Assembly: GCA_037833965.1 (NCBI GenBank)
Contig: AP031353.1
Location: 14,820,501-14,884,500, forward strand
From: Marchantia polymorpha subsp. ruderalis
Lineage: Eukaryota; Streptophyta; Marchantiopsida; Marchantiales; Marchantiaceae
Reading direction: 5' to 3'
Length of the DNA: 64,000 nt
In this document: positions 23,743-36,364 of the stretch, piece by piece
Position numbering within the stretch: position 1 is the first letter of the stretch
How the letters are laid out: every line of letters begins with the position of its first letter
Notes under the pieces: generated by a model
The model's input: only the letters and a program-made list of their open reading frames with translations
What the model was told of the DNA's origin: nothing
Database searches by the model: none
Program-made: the position numbers and the translations under genes

Positions 23743-24785
23743 TAAGGCTCTGATCGGATCGGGTTTGGGTAGGATTTGACCTTCAACCCGAATTCAACCT
23801 GAAAAATCGGATAAGGTTTGGGTCGGATTCGGATCGAATCCGTAAACTGAAAGCAGCTCAAAATTCTTCGTCGAGCATGCTCGAGATATGCTTCATCTTG
23901 ACACCTAAAGAGATCGATGCTTCGCGACCAAACTTGGAATTCTATGCAGAGTAGACAAGCAGTTCAGCAATTCAGTGTCTAGAGGATGGATACCAATGCG
24001 CATGCAGTTGATTACTTCCAAGCTTTTGCCAGGGCCCGAGCCAGCCGATTGGGCTCCATGCCTCCGCACGAAGACAACAATGAGGAATCTTTCAATCAAA
24101 CTACGGAGTCTAGCAACAGCGACCATGTCCAAAACGTCAATGGATTAGCGATGATGAGTATTATTCATCCTTCAACTCTCTGTCGGGTTTTCCCACAGAC
24201 ATGACGGCTTTGGAATAACAAAATTCATTTGTGTGCGGTTGTGCTCTGTCTTGTCTCGATCACTCGGCCGGCGATTATGCATTCTTCTTGCCGGTGGTTT
24301 TCAAGATTTGGTGGGTAGATGCAAATAGATGAGTGATACTCGTTAGTCTTGACGAGTATCTTGGCCGATTTAATCCGAGTCTCACGTGGGCCATATGACA
24401 AAAATCTGATCATCAAAACTATCGTAAGAAATTAAAGATCACGATGAAGTGATGATGGTGGAGGATGGTGGCTGTCATCATGAAGTTTTTCAAGTCAAAT
24501 TTTTCTAGATAGATTAGATGCGACTTTTAGCTCGTTGTTAGTCTCAAACCATCTTAGAGAGAAAAAAGTCATTGAGAAAGAGTGACTCAACCTCATGATC
24601 TATACCATCTGTTGAGGTCTTACTTCCTTGCACAAATTGATTTCATGGTCGCATGGTTGTCACTCTTTAATTCTCGGACTTTACCCTCTAGGTTCCGGTT
24701 CGGGTATAGCCCTCTATCCGAACCCGGACACGATCCGACCCGAACTCGGGTTTTTGGATTTTACTTGAACTCGATTGGAGCCCTA
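23743..24785. mobile_element. Non-autonomous hAT-like DNA transposon
   Basis: The element is 1043 bp long, flanked by an 8-bp target duplication with one mismatch: gcgcagat at 23735-23742 and gcgcaggt at 24786-24793. The ends are imperfect inverted repeats (taaggctctgatcggatcgg at the left; the right end reads agggctccaatcgagt on the opposite strand), followed by subterminal GGGTTCGGGT/GGATCCG-type repeats on both sides. An 8-bp duplication and TAGGGCTC-type ends are typical of hAT. The interior (about 23880-24600) has no transposase-like frame, so the element depended on a partner for movement. Confidence 0.75.
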
Positions 24786-24799
24786 GCGCAGGTTTGTGA

Positions 24800-27700
24800 G
24801 TGCGGATTTGTTTAATTTGTGTATTTGGAGGTACTAGGTACTTTAGCTTCAAGCAAGAAAGAAAAATTTCCACCGTCAGTGGATGCTAAAGAAGAAAATT
24901 GTGAGACTGCTCGGGTATCAGATGTTAAAGTAAAGGAATCTAGTAGTATAACAAAATTGAATCAATGCAAGGTCTCTTCTGAAAAAAAAAGTACATGAAC
25001 GTGGAGGAGGGAATGATGAACTTTTTGGACTTTTACAATTGTTGAAACACATATATCAAAGTAACAAGATACTCAATTACTTCTATTTACGGATCAATCT
25101 GAAAACGCAAAAGCCATTGTGGTCGCATTCAGAGTAAGAGAGTCTTTCAACACGCTGGAGTAATGCACCGATATTGTTTCTCATGGTTTGAGCTGGAAGA
25201 CGCATGAAGAATGCAGATTGGATTTTAGTAAGCACTAAGTCTTGGAACCCTTGAGAAGATTTAAAAGTTATCAAGTCGCACAAATGTAGGTCTATCGAAA
25301 GAAAATGAGAGCGTGGAGAGTCATGAGAATAGCGATGATAAGAAAACGCCGAAAGTCTTCTTCTTCTGTTCAATAGGAGGTTACTCAGAGGTTTTTTCAG
25401 ATTTGATCTGTGGATAGTGACGGGCTAGAACTGATTTTTGAGGAATGAATGAGAAAAATCTTTTGTGTTTGTGCTTCTTCAGGCCCTATTGAAGATGATT
25501 GTGTTGTTGGACAACGTTAAGGAGTAGAGCTCGTTGGAGCCATCAAAACTAACATAAGGAGTTTAGGACCTGCCTCATGAGAGACTTCTTAGACGAGTTA
25601 CGAGATGAGGAGATGGACGAGGAGGAGTCAGCGAAACTACAATGATAAAGCAATGAAGATATGATCAGGCAACTTGTAGAGAGTGGAGCTGATTATCCAT
25701 CACATTGAAGAGTCAAATTGCCACTTGCATGGGACAGGTAATGGATCTTGAATCACGGAATAAACAAGAAATAAGAGATTATATTAGTGTGGATAAAATA
25801 ATAAAACAAATGTTTCATTAGAAAAAGTGATCATTGATTTTGAAGATGGATCAGGGTTCTCTTTGTAAGTAGTGGATTGACTTTGTGTGTGAAGTAGATT
25901 TATTTGTGTGGATGTCAAAGCACTCTAGTTTCTATACAGCTAACAGTTTGGAGTAGTCGGTTGCCTAGTAGAATTTTTCAGTTTCAACTGTAAAGTAGTT
26001 CATAAATAATTTTTCATCATTTCAAGGTGAAATAGTTCATACGGCAGAAGTGCAAAGCTCACAATTCATCTCACTTTCTCTCTGACTTTCTTATGATGCA
26101 ACCGTAAGATGTAGACTATAATTTAATGAGATTGAGTTGGTATTTGAAAGCATGTAGGAGCATTGGTAGGTAAAAGAAGTAGTAAATTACAAAAGAGTCT
26201 TACTTGATACACTCATTGTAAACTATACATTCACCTATTTATTTGAATCTTTTCTTGTATGTGTTTTAAGTTTGATTGATCTAGGTGGAAGATAAAATGC
26301 CCAAGTGACATCAAGGAGTTAACTCACTTGGAGTTGAGTAAATGAGAAAGAAGTTCACGGTATTTCTAAGCTAGACTTGCCTTTCCGGCGACGGAATCAA
26401 TATTATCAACTGTGAATCACGATAGAAAGAAGTAATATAGCATATACGAGTTTTTTTATCTCAAAGGTCACACTTCTAGTAGAAGCGGCTACAAGACAAG
26501 ATGATAGACCCTAATTAGAGGATGATTACATGTAAAAATCTCAAACCATGAAAATGCAGGATTTGATTAAAAATTAAAAATAATTAAATAACCTAGGACA
26601 TGAATCTGGTGAAAACAAGTTTGATTTTGCAATGAAGAAGTACATAAGTGAGAAGAAAAGTTGAATTTTAGTTTACCGGTTGGAAAATATTCTCATATCG
26701 AGCATGCAAGTTGGAAGTCAAGAGCACACTTGATTTTAACTTTGTGGATTGAAAAAACGATCAAAAGAGGATCAATTATATGCTTGGCAAATTGTTTTAC
26801 AGATGTGCTTCTAGCACTTTATGTTACCATCAGTTACTAGTCTTTCAGACTGCGGATCTTAGTATTAGACCAAAAATAGCTTTACAAGGATGAAGTAAGT
26901 TGTTGAAGGTTTTGCAACTAAAATAAAGGAGATTTACACATAAATGGGTCATCATGTTTATGCGAGGATTTTCAGTTTTTGCAACAAACGCAACATTTCT
27001 CAACATGCAACCAGTTTTTGCAACAGATGAGACGTTTTTTCATCTTTCGCAACAGCAAGGTGTTTCACAGTAAGCAAAGCTTTTCTTTTGCAGAAACGGA
27101 GAAATAATTGTGTGGCAGATAACTCATTTAGAGAACGATAAATCAACTTTATTAAGACAATTAAATGCTCAGGCGTATCAGAAACGGAGTAGTGCGAAGG
27201 CGACTTTGGATGTTAGTTTGAGACTTCACTATAATGTTTCAAGATCTGCTTTACTACGGTTGATAAATATTGATTAATTTTATCAATTGACATGGAAGTA
27301 TTTGTCAGACATGTTCATAAGTGAATCTTTTCATATAAGAGATACTTTAGCCCCTCCCGTATCATGAGTTACGATCAATTTTGATGTACGAATGGATTCA
27401 GTGACTTAACATCCATTTTTAGTGCCATCGAGTATTTTTTATACCGAGAGAGCTCGTCTATTCTCTTCCTCTTGGAAGAATTTAGCCTCTTGGATCTTGG
27501 CCTGACCATACATCAGTGTTATTTGATTCACAGCTATTACTTCAACTATATTGATGAGATTCTGCTTAGGTTCAGTCCATCTCTCCGCCTATTCATTGAT
27601 CACATGCGAGTACTCGATTATATTTTCATCAAGATTTCACTTGACTTTTTGTTGGTTTGGAATACAAATGATAGGTACAGACTATGTCATGAGGACTGTG

Positions 27701-27990
27701 ATGTTTTCGATGAAGTTTAAGGTCAAATATCTTATATGGACAAAATATTGGTATGCGTTAAAATCACCTTTATACATAGAAAATTTCCACAATCACCTTA
27801 CAGATCGAAGCATCCTAGTTTCTTGTTATTTATAGATTATTTGATAATTCGATTATAATAAATACAATACTATCAAATAGTTGGTAAAAATAGTAGTGGT
27901 ATATTTCCAATTTGATATTTTGTTCAAAGTCGTAGCTTATTGTGACCACAACGTAAAACGTCATTATTATCCCAAAGTGAATAAGAATGT
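24800..27990. other. AT-rich intergenic DNA, nothing recognisable
   Basis: About 3.2 kb of AT-rich sequence with many stops in all frames. A short run near 26950-27060 repeats a ttgcaaca / tgcaacag motif. No gene or element could be identified. Confidence 0.5.
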
Positions 27991-28004
27991 ACACCTTGAT
28001 CCAT

Positions 28005-28640
28005 GTATTACCAAGTAGGCCTTGGCAAGGTAACGTAACCTCTGAATGTTACCCGGTAAAATGGTAAAGGTAGAGGTTTGGCTATAGGGTAGGGTAAAGG
28101 TAAGGTCAAAGTAGAGCCATATGGATTATCCGGTAATTATCCGGTAACATTCTTAACCGCAAAAAACAAAAATGTGAACATTTTCAAAATTATTCAAAAT
28201 ACAATTCTGTACATTCTACTGAAACGATCCACGTAAATTGCACTAAACAGGTAAATTATCTTTACCTTTCACCCTCTAGGGTAGAGGTAATAGGATAATT
28301 ATCAATTAACCCTCATCTTTTACACTATAAAGTAGAGGTAATAAGATAATTACCCGATAACTTTGATGTAAAAATAACTTTTGAATCTTTTAGAATCCGT
28401 ATCGAGTAACCCGATAATTATTTTTTTAGGTAGAAGTAAAAAGTAGACTATAGTGATATTATTAAGATAAACAGTAAGATAAAGGTAGATATTCATGGGT
28501 AAAAATAAAAGATAAAGTTAGATCCGTATCGAGTAACCCGGTAATTACCTTTTTAGGTAGAAGTAAAAGGTAGACTATAGTGATATTATTAAGATAAACA
28601 GTAAGATAAAGATAGATACTCATGGGTTAAGCCTTTAACT
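28005..28640. repeat. GGTAA-rich repeat with 127-bp tandem duplication
   Basis: The stretch is dense in ggtaa/ttacc and gtagaggtaa motifs. Bases 28397-28523 and from 28524 to about 28640 form a tandem pair with period 127, sharing ccgtatcgagtaacccg and tagactatagtgatattatt, with few differences. It looks like a non-coding repeat or a decayed miniature element; I could not define termini. Confidence 0.65.
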
Positions 28641-29250
28641 TCCCCGGGCCTAAAACGAAAACCACCACTTGGGAATCACAAACAGTAATCGTACGCGCAT
28701 GTCCCAGCTCTCCTGATACAGCTGCACGGATTCATCAAAGAAATTAGGGACAGTTGGTTCCATTTTTCCACGCTCAAGAATTGTCTACGAAGTCCGAGAG
28801 AAATCGTATGTACAGGTAACGGATGGTGGTAGTTCAGATCATGCGTAGCCCGTTCTTTCACGGTTTCACCTGTCTACCCGGCCAGCACCTGAACGGCATC
28901 CAGTGGAGAGTGCAATTTTGCGTGTGCAGCAACGTGGAGATGGCCTCGGAAGCTTCGCATGACAGATGACTTGCCTCCACGAGAAGTCATAACGAGTATA
29001 GTACGATGTAAGTGTTCAATCATCGAGACATGAAGATCAGCGGAGCATGATGCAATGGTTTCCAGAATGTGTTGTTGAAGTCTGTCCTCTCGGGGACTTC
29101 CGAGGTTTCCCAGTTACATGTACGATGAGATCATTATAGACAAAAGTGCAATGTGAAGGAGGATGACTGGACATTATCTTTGTTCCAACTACTGGCGCAA
29201 ACTAACACATTGATGAACCAGGTAAACTACACACGAGGTAAACTCTCCGT

Positions 29251-29326
29251 GTTGCACTGTCACTGATGTTACATCAGTGACAGTGCAACACACATGGAGA
29301 TACTACATCAGTGATGTAGTATCTCC
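29251..29326. repeat. Two adjacent perfect palindromes
   Basis: Bases 29251-29269 and 29271-29289 are exact reverse complements around one central t (19-bp stem). Immediately after, 29296-29309 and 29313-29326 are exact reverse complements around agt (14-bp stem). The two share the core acatcagtga, and the outer flanks (ctccgtg and catggag) are partly complementary. They would form hairpins in RNA or cruciforms in DNA. Confidence 0.9.
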
Positions 29327-29519
29327 GTGAGCGGATTTGACAAGTAACCTGCAGTACTTGGATAGCCGTGGTATAGATAGTTCAGTACTAGGGTCACTCT
29401 GAAATTGGAAAAAATGCAATGCAGCCCACAAATTGCAATTTATTTAACGAAGTACAAGATCTACTAACTTCACGATTTACACTTGAGTAAAGCTCACTTG
29501 CCGCCAGACAGTCTAAGCA

Positions 29520-31050
29520 CTTGTTTTTTCCTTGGATACAACACTAATGAACATATTGGCCTTGCTAATGGAAGAAATCTAACACCAATAGTAAAGTTTT
29601 GTGTTGAGGTTTTATAGATTTCAAGAAAGTTTTTGATAATATATTCACTCGGTTAATATTATGAGAAAGGTTGCAAGTAATTGGAATAACACCAATATCT
29701 TATAACTGAGTTCAAGTTATATCATTCTCTTCTACCCAAGATGAACCATTTTCAAAGTCAAAAAATTTTGAGTATTATTGAAATGATTTAAAGTTGTACA
29801 CTCTATTCTAATTTATTTGGAATTTTCATAGATAATATCAAAAATTGATTGAGCAATGTGATAACGAAGGTCTCAAGTGACTATGTCATCAAAACTCTAA
29901 TGCATGTAGATTATATCATATTATTTGCACGTGATGACATTAGTTTACCAAAACATCTACACACTTTGACAAGGTTTTGTACCCAAAATCAAATGGAAAT
30001 AATATAGAGTAATCTAAAGTGATGATAATGGATACTAAATCCAAGTTTTTGTTCTTTTACAAATATCTACAATTAGATTAAATGAAGAATTATAGTTATC
30101 TAAGCATTGATTTATCTAATAATTATAGTTGGACACTTTGCATGCAAAAGAGATTAGAAACTGGTTACGAATCTCTATATTTATTGTTCAATCGGTGTAG
30201 AAGAGCTTATGATCTTGGATCTTAGTATATTCTTATTCTTAAAGCTATGTAGTAAGTTATGTGTGGCCTTGATCATAGAGGGGGTTGATAGGTTATGTAG
30301 AGAGGGTAAAAAATATTCTTACAAGAAGAATTTGACTAAGAAATCAAACACTATATGTTATTTTAAACAGGTTATACTACTCTAGAGGCTGAATCTCTAC
30401 TTGACCATCACTTACACAAGAAGGTTGAGATCTCTTGATGCTGCTCACCCTCCTCTTCACACGTTGAGATCTAGTTTTTTGTTTCACACGTTCCAATGTA
30501 TGCTAAACATATGTGGTGACTTAGTCTCTAAAGTGGAATGTAACATCATTGAAACTTGCAGCCAATGTATGCTTAACATATGTGGTGACTTAGTCTCTAA
30601 AGTGCAATGTAACATCATTGGAACTTGCAACCAAGGTCTACACCAGCCATTTCTCAACATTATTTGGAGCAATTTTATCAACTTCATGTTAATCTTATGT
30701 GTATTTATTCTGAACAAAAGTTACTTAATTCTAAATTTCTCCAAGTTTTTAAGGCATCTTTTGCTCATCATAGAATTAGGTTTCAAAGGTTTAGAAGATG
30801 ATTTCATATTGATAGGAATGAACACATTGAAAATTATAGGATGAAGGGAATATTGAAAATGAATAGCATGTCTGTCTTACATGTCCTAGGTGTGAAAAGA
30901 TTAGATTAGATCATGAAGTAAATGTGGAGAATTTCTACTATTTATTGCAACTAGTGCCTTCTGAAATAGGTTGTTATATTACCTAGGTCATTAGTCATCG
31001 TTCTACCCTTTTGGCACTAGCTAGGGGTTGATCTTTATTGGTTTGGTAAC
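29520..31050 (+). mobile_element. Decayed LINE (non-LTR retrotransposon), reverse transcriptase and 3' part
   Basis: Conceptual translation in changing frames gives landmarks of a plant LINE: FIDFKKVFDN near 29615; FGIFIDNI near 29820 (normally the PLSPTLFGLYID region); MHVDYIILFARDD near 29900 where YADDI is expected, so the catalytic Asp pair is altered; then a SNNYSWT..KRLETGYESLYLLFNRCRRA stretch near 30115-30210. A later CLTCPRCEK-like Cys motif near 30870 and YYLLQLVPSEIG near 30935 fit the 3' part. Several stops and frameshifts interrupt it, for example after TRLIL near 29660. No poly(A) tail or target duplication was found. It is inactive and old. Confidence 0.75.
30493..30630 (+). 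repeat. 69-bp in-frame tandem duplication inside the LINE
   Basis: Two copies with period 69 begin at 30493 and 30562 (both start ccaatgtatgct) and differ at a handful of bases. Because 69 is a multiple of three, the surrounding frame reads QCMLNICGDLVSKV twice. It is most likely a duplication in decayed LINE sequence, not a protein repeat under selection. Confidence 0.85.
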
Positions 31051-31059
31051 AGGATATTT

Positions 31060-31871
31060 GGCTTGTACTTCGTTTTTCGACCTTTTGAGCCTTTGGGTCC
31101 CACAGGCTTCATCTATTTACCACTGAACTCGAAGTAAAGGTGGGTTGCAGGTTAATGATGATCCACACTTAGGGTGATATTCCCGGCAGAGTTCGCTAAC
31201 CCAAGCTTGCACTTGTAGAATCAACTTTTCAAGATTGGCTCCGGAGTTTTCGGAGACAGAGTAATGTGATCGAAGAAGATTTGTGACCGGCTTTCCTATT
31301 ACGACTGTAACAATGACTAGATGCAACAGTTTGGAGGCTTGGTAACAGTGAACTACCTCCGCTTTTGATTTCTCTTGAAATTCCAGATGTCCAAACCATC
31401 CCACTTCATCATGAATACCGTGATGTCAAGGGGGTAGATTCATAACATTGCAAGCTCAAGATACAGCATGTTTCCAACCTATATCTGCATAGGACCCACT
31501 GAAACTGCGAGTTGCACGCCAGTCATGAGAACAGTCATATCGACAACCACAAATAAGATCACCAAAATGAAAATGATATAAAAAGAGGATATTTTGTCGA
31601 TTTACTTGTTTTATTGAGTTAGGTACAATTGCACCAGGCCAAGTTCCGTGCAAGCCTATAATAAACTTGAATCAATGGTCACTTGTATGTGTCACCTCCA
31701 TCTCACCTAGGCAATGATCTACCTACCTGCTCATCCTCCTCGTCACAAAACAAAGCGAAAGAATACCCTACTGTGTCCTCTCATTTGTACAGGGGAGTAT
31801 TTGCTGCTTATTTGCAGCAATCACCTTTTCCCATCCTCCAGATACGAATCAAATAGATCAAAACAATGCGA
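31060..31871. other. Downstream flank of the UBP24-like gene
   Basis: About 800 bp between the LINE remnant and the deubiquitinase stop codon. No conserved frame is seen; it presumably includes the 3' untranslated region and polyadenylation site of the minus-strand gene. Confidence 0.5.
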
Positions 31872-34800
31872 CTATACGCCCAAACGTTTGTAAAAAAGGA
31901 CGTAAACCTGCTCCTGTTGGACGCGATTGACACTGATTGCAGAGACAGCTCCGTCGTCGAAGCGCAGCCATTGTCCACTAGCCTGTTTCGAATCAGTAGT
32001 GTAGTGCCCTACAGACGGATCTTTTCCATGATGTGAAACTGTTGCAACGAGCTCGTACCTGCGAGACTGCATAATGTTCCAAATCACAAAAAGTTAGTGC
32101 CCCTTCAAACACATCCAAAAACTTTGACATCAAGCTTACGAAGCGGTACTTTACAAAGTACTCAGCCGCAGTTCAATGAATCACTTCACAGCCCCATAAT
32201 AAATAGCCTATGTCAGCAATTCTAATAACCAAGGCGCGGCTGCAAGTGAGGCCTAATATTGTGAGTAACTTCTTCAAAAAGTTCCTGTGGTGTACCTCGT
32301 TCCCTGAGCCTGTAGAAGAAGCGAGTAGTTCGCGACCCAACGTAACTTCGAGCGGGAATTGCACAGGTTTGTGAAGTTTGCTAGAACCAGAGCTGCCATA
32401 GCTGAATCGCATCAGATGAAGAATCAAAACCCTTGGAAGTGTCTGAATTTTAACAGACTTGCTGGCTGCCACTACCTCACCAACCTGCTCACACACAGGG
32501 GTATCAATTTCACGCATCCTGTTTCACATAAATACACCACCAACAACTATTCGACCTAGAAGAAAAACCGGCATAGAAAACCATGCACCTTCCTAAGTAG
32601 ATCTCAGAAGTGTATTTTGGTAAACAGCCATCTCCGCGACTGACACACTAGAAGTCTGTTTGATCGACTCTGGCCCTCCAGGGAGTGAATTGAGATTTGA
32701 GTTGAGCATTTCTATTGTAAGACAGGCATCGACGTGGCAACGCAAAATCCAAATATCTGGACAAATCAAATAGGCGAGTCGTGTACAGAAGATGTCTATG
32801 GACACCGCTTACATGAGACAAGGCTGGTCAAGATACTGTTGACATGACTTTCTTAAAAACACAAGGAAACGATCAGCATTATTCACCCCATGACTTTGGA
32901 CGGCTACAAAGACGGTCAATGATTGTGACAATTGCAGACTGTTTCTCGTCAGCCATGAGCATAAACTGATGCAACTTTAGTGTCGAAAGTCTTGTGATTC
33001 CTCTCCTTTAATACAATTCACAAGACTAAATTCCGGCAGATCAACGTATCACATCGCGCCACCATACAAAGTACGGGTCAGTCGGGTCTTTCAACACAGC
33101 TGCCCTCCGAACCGTATGAGAGGCTTTTACCTCAAACGGCTCTCACCTCCAATCTCCGGAATAAGCTCTAAAGTTGTAACAATATTTTCCCGGTAGTTTC
33201 CATCCTCATCATAAGTATTATATTTGTTGCGTCCCTACGAACTTGACATTAATTCACGTTGTCATCCAGTACTTGCAGCCTCAACAAAAAATCATTAGAC
33301 AATGTTGATCAAAGTGTTTAAAGACAACCTTAGCAGTTGCTGGCTTATATCCTTCAAGAGACTCGGGAGCGGCAAACATCCGCAGAGCATCTTCAACAGA
33401 GTGCACAAACTCTGGTACAATGTCTAGGTGCAAAACCATAAATGGCTGAACAGTTGCAGACGCCTTATTTCCTGAAACTCCATATATTACAAAACGCACA
33501 TTCCACTCTGTTAATGGCCACTCTTTCCATTGAAGACGCCTTATTTCCTGAAACTCCAGATATTACAAAACGCACATTCCACTATGTTAATGACCATCAT
33601 TTCCATTCTGCGTTGATCCGTGTGTAACTCTGAACCAATAATAGCTGCGTGGCAACATACAACTAGGTTTAACAAAGGCAAAATATTGCGATGGTTTGAA
33701 GCATGAACAAACCTTTGGTTTTCACAACGCTTCGAAGTTGACCTCCGAAAATATCAGTGACGGCGGATTCACTAAATTGATGAGTGCGAGTCACAGATGT
33801 TCGGTTTTTTGGCCCTACCATTTCCCAGTCTCCATCCTCAAATGATGGACCTGATGGTGATGACTGCGAAACTGGAGAATCATTGCCTTGTAGTCGCAAA
33901 ATTTCTTCGTGCATGCGATCCATCACAAAACTCAGAAACTCCTGTGCGTCTTCTTGCCTGGGAATTCCACAACAACGTACATAAGACGGTGTTAAGATTA
34001 TAAATTTTTCAACCCCGCGATAGGAGTGTTCAGGCCAGCAACATCCGTGACATAGACTTCAAGCGCCGTTATGTTCAGGATCACCAACTGGACCTCGACC
34101 GTCTTTCGGTACAACCACCCCAGCGCTGGAGGTAACTCCAGGTGCGAAGTAAAAGCAGGAGCTATGGAAGTTCATGAATCTCCATGATTGGTTGCCGTTG
34201 TTGATGGTCTTCACTCTCGCAACAATCACAGTTCAGAATACTGGCTAACCATGACCATGTTGGGTAAACTTTGCCATGCACCTCATTCTGTACGGAATAC
34301 ATCCATCACGAATTGCTAGCAAAGAGAAAATAAAAAACTCTTAGATCAAAGGAAGGAAAAAAACATTTTCACAATGGCTGTGCACATAGAGGTAATGGGA
34401 AGGTCACCTGTTTCTGCCCTTAGCTCGAAGGGGCTGGTCTGGTGTAAAACTCTGAAGAATTCCATCGAACATAGCTGGAACGAACGGTCTCCCAACTTCC
34501 ACTGCGGGAACCTTTCCATCAACCTCCCGCCTGACTTTCAATGCATTTGTATCCGGTAAGGGTTCAAACTCTCCAAAGAAGTTAAGGAAAGCCTGAAGCG
34601 TAGGATACCCATGCTGAAATCCACAAACGAGACAATTTGGTTAGACTAATAAAAAGTGGCGAAAAACGTTTTCACCTGATCTTCAAAACACTTCAGAGAC
34701 CTTCCAGAATCTTGCTCTAAGATGCATTCGAATTTAAACGCATAAGAAATCCACGACTCAGCAAGGGACCGACAATCATCAGGGCTCATGACAACTGCGA

Positions 34801-36364
34801 GTGGCTGGTAAGTGGGCCGAGTTCAGTGAGAAGGATAATTCAGAGGTCTTCTAAATATATACCTGAGGAACTGTGCGGTCTTTCAGCACTTGCAGAAGGT
34901 GCGTAAAGGCTGGGCATGAAAGCATAGCTTGCATAGTGGAATTCAAAAAACACGAATTCCCGGTGTTCACTAACCCTCTTGGTAGTAATCTCCGACCAGC
35001 GGTGTCCGCCTTTCGTAAACTTTTCAACCAGATGTCCCCGCTCAAAACTGTGACTGCTGGAACCTGGCTCTGTGGAGAAACGGGTTGACGTTTCTGGGCA
35101 TCCTTGGGTTTTCTTCTGAGAGAACCAGATGCTCCATCCATGTCTGCAGAATCTGTAGGTACAGAAACGAGAGCTGCCCATGACTTCGGCATGAACTCAG
35201 AGGCCACTCCATCTGACTCGCCATCCGAAGTAGTCCTTATACGGACCAGGTCCGAACCCTCCTTTCCTTGAGAAGATTTCGCTGAGTTCTCATCGGATCC
35301 CAAAATGCTCTTCGGTGCTATCGCCAATTGCGACGACACAGAAGAAGTGATGACAGCCTCTTCCTTGGTTCCCAATTTCCCTGATACCGTCCCATTTTGA
35401 TTGAGAGGCGTAACAACTGCACGTGGTGGCCCTTGCCCGTTTGCCACGGAGAAATCTTGGCTACTGGACGGCGTCCTACCTGCATGATATCCAAGGTCTG
35501 CAGCACCATTGTTCACAATTCTCTTCAGTGGATTCTCTGCGATGTGATTATTCGCAGCAGACGATTTCGCATCAACCTGTTTGCCACCTTTCTGAGGACC
35601 CAACCCTACAGCGGGCGAAAGAACTTGTTTCTTGACACCGCGGCCCGCGATCCTCGACGGGGCATTGGCAGACTCTGGCTGCTTCCCATTGCCCACAATC
35701 GAACTGTTAGGTTTCGACACACTTTTCGGAGCTGGACTGAGCCCATTCTGAGCAGCCGCAGCGACTTTCGACGGGGCAGCCTTTGGTGCAATCTTCAGCT
35801 CGGAAGGATGGTTGTGTGCAGAATGGAACCCATTTTCTTTCAGAGCAGGCTTGAGAGAACGATGACTTCCCTTGGGACTGGGGGATTCGGGTACAGAGGC
35901 CTGAAGTTGTTGCGCCTCATCTTCTGTAAAGGATCCAAAGAGAAATACCTGGCAAGCCAGGAATATCAAAGACTGAAGGGCGGAAAACACAAGCGCATAG
36001 GATTCATCACGAGCACCACATAGAAGAATCTACTAAACATAAATCCACACACAAACCCTCTGAAATCAGCTCCCACGGCCCAAGACATGCACCCCTCGAG
36101 AGCACACGTCTGCAAACGTCTGCAATCAAACCAACAAGCTGAAACAAATCTCCATCACATGCCCGCGCAATCACCACCCTTCACCAAGGCATTCCCACAA
36201 CCGAATCCTCATACCACAAAGACACCAACCATCCAAACACGATCGGCCCACTCACACATCCAGAATCAAACTCAGAACAGAACCAGAACAGAACCAGAAC
36301 AGAACAGAATACAGAGATGAGAAGAGGAAGAAAGCAAGGAGCATGGACATACGGGTTCTGTCAT
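31872..36364 (-). CDS. UBP24: Ubiquitin-specific protease, UBP24-like
   Basis: Seven exons join in phase to 691 residues: 36364-36353, 35948-34863, 34613-34408, 33957-33713, 33471-33329, 32484-32296 and 32066-31872. The enzyme removes ubiquitin by cysteine proteolysis. The tiny first exon, MTEP with donor gtatgt, is supported by the next residues [11 protein letters not shown], which match the start of plant UBP24 (M..VFMFGSFTE). Residues 15-320 are a low-complexity Ser/Pro/Ala region. The USP domain starts near 326: the Cys box [19 protein letters not shown] has its catalytic Cys near 337; then [87 protein letters not shown]; the His box VGHYTTD has its His near 648, and WLRFDDG supplies the Asp near 664. 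The end, [11 protein letters not shown], fits the family. All catalytic residues are present. A CT-rich region lies just upstream. Confidence 0.93.
33461..33612. repeat. 76-bp tandem duplication across a UBP24 splice acceptor
   Basis: Bases 33461-33536 and 33537-33612 are near-identical (period 76; shared strings include gacgccttatttcctgaaa and ttacaaaacgcacattcc). On the minus strand each copy contains the acceptor ggagtttcag followed by the first exon-5 bases gaaataaggcgtct. The lower copy is the real acceptor, as it leads into the conserved protein; the upper copy is a decoy. Confidence 0.88.

Noticed and set aside
30401-30844. A 147-residue open frame containing a 23-residue repeat
   Set aside because: It lies inside decayed LINE sequence and the repeat comes from a 69-bp DNA duplication; not treated as a gene.
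34670-34810. Exon-like frame ([14 protein letters not shown]) inside a UBP24 intron
   Set aside because: Joining the flanking exons directly restores the family alignment in phase, so this frame would be an unneeded insertion.
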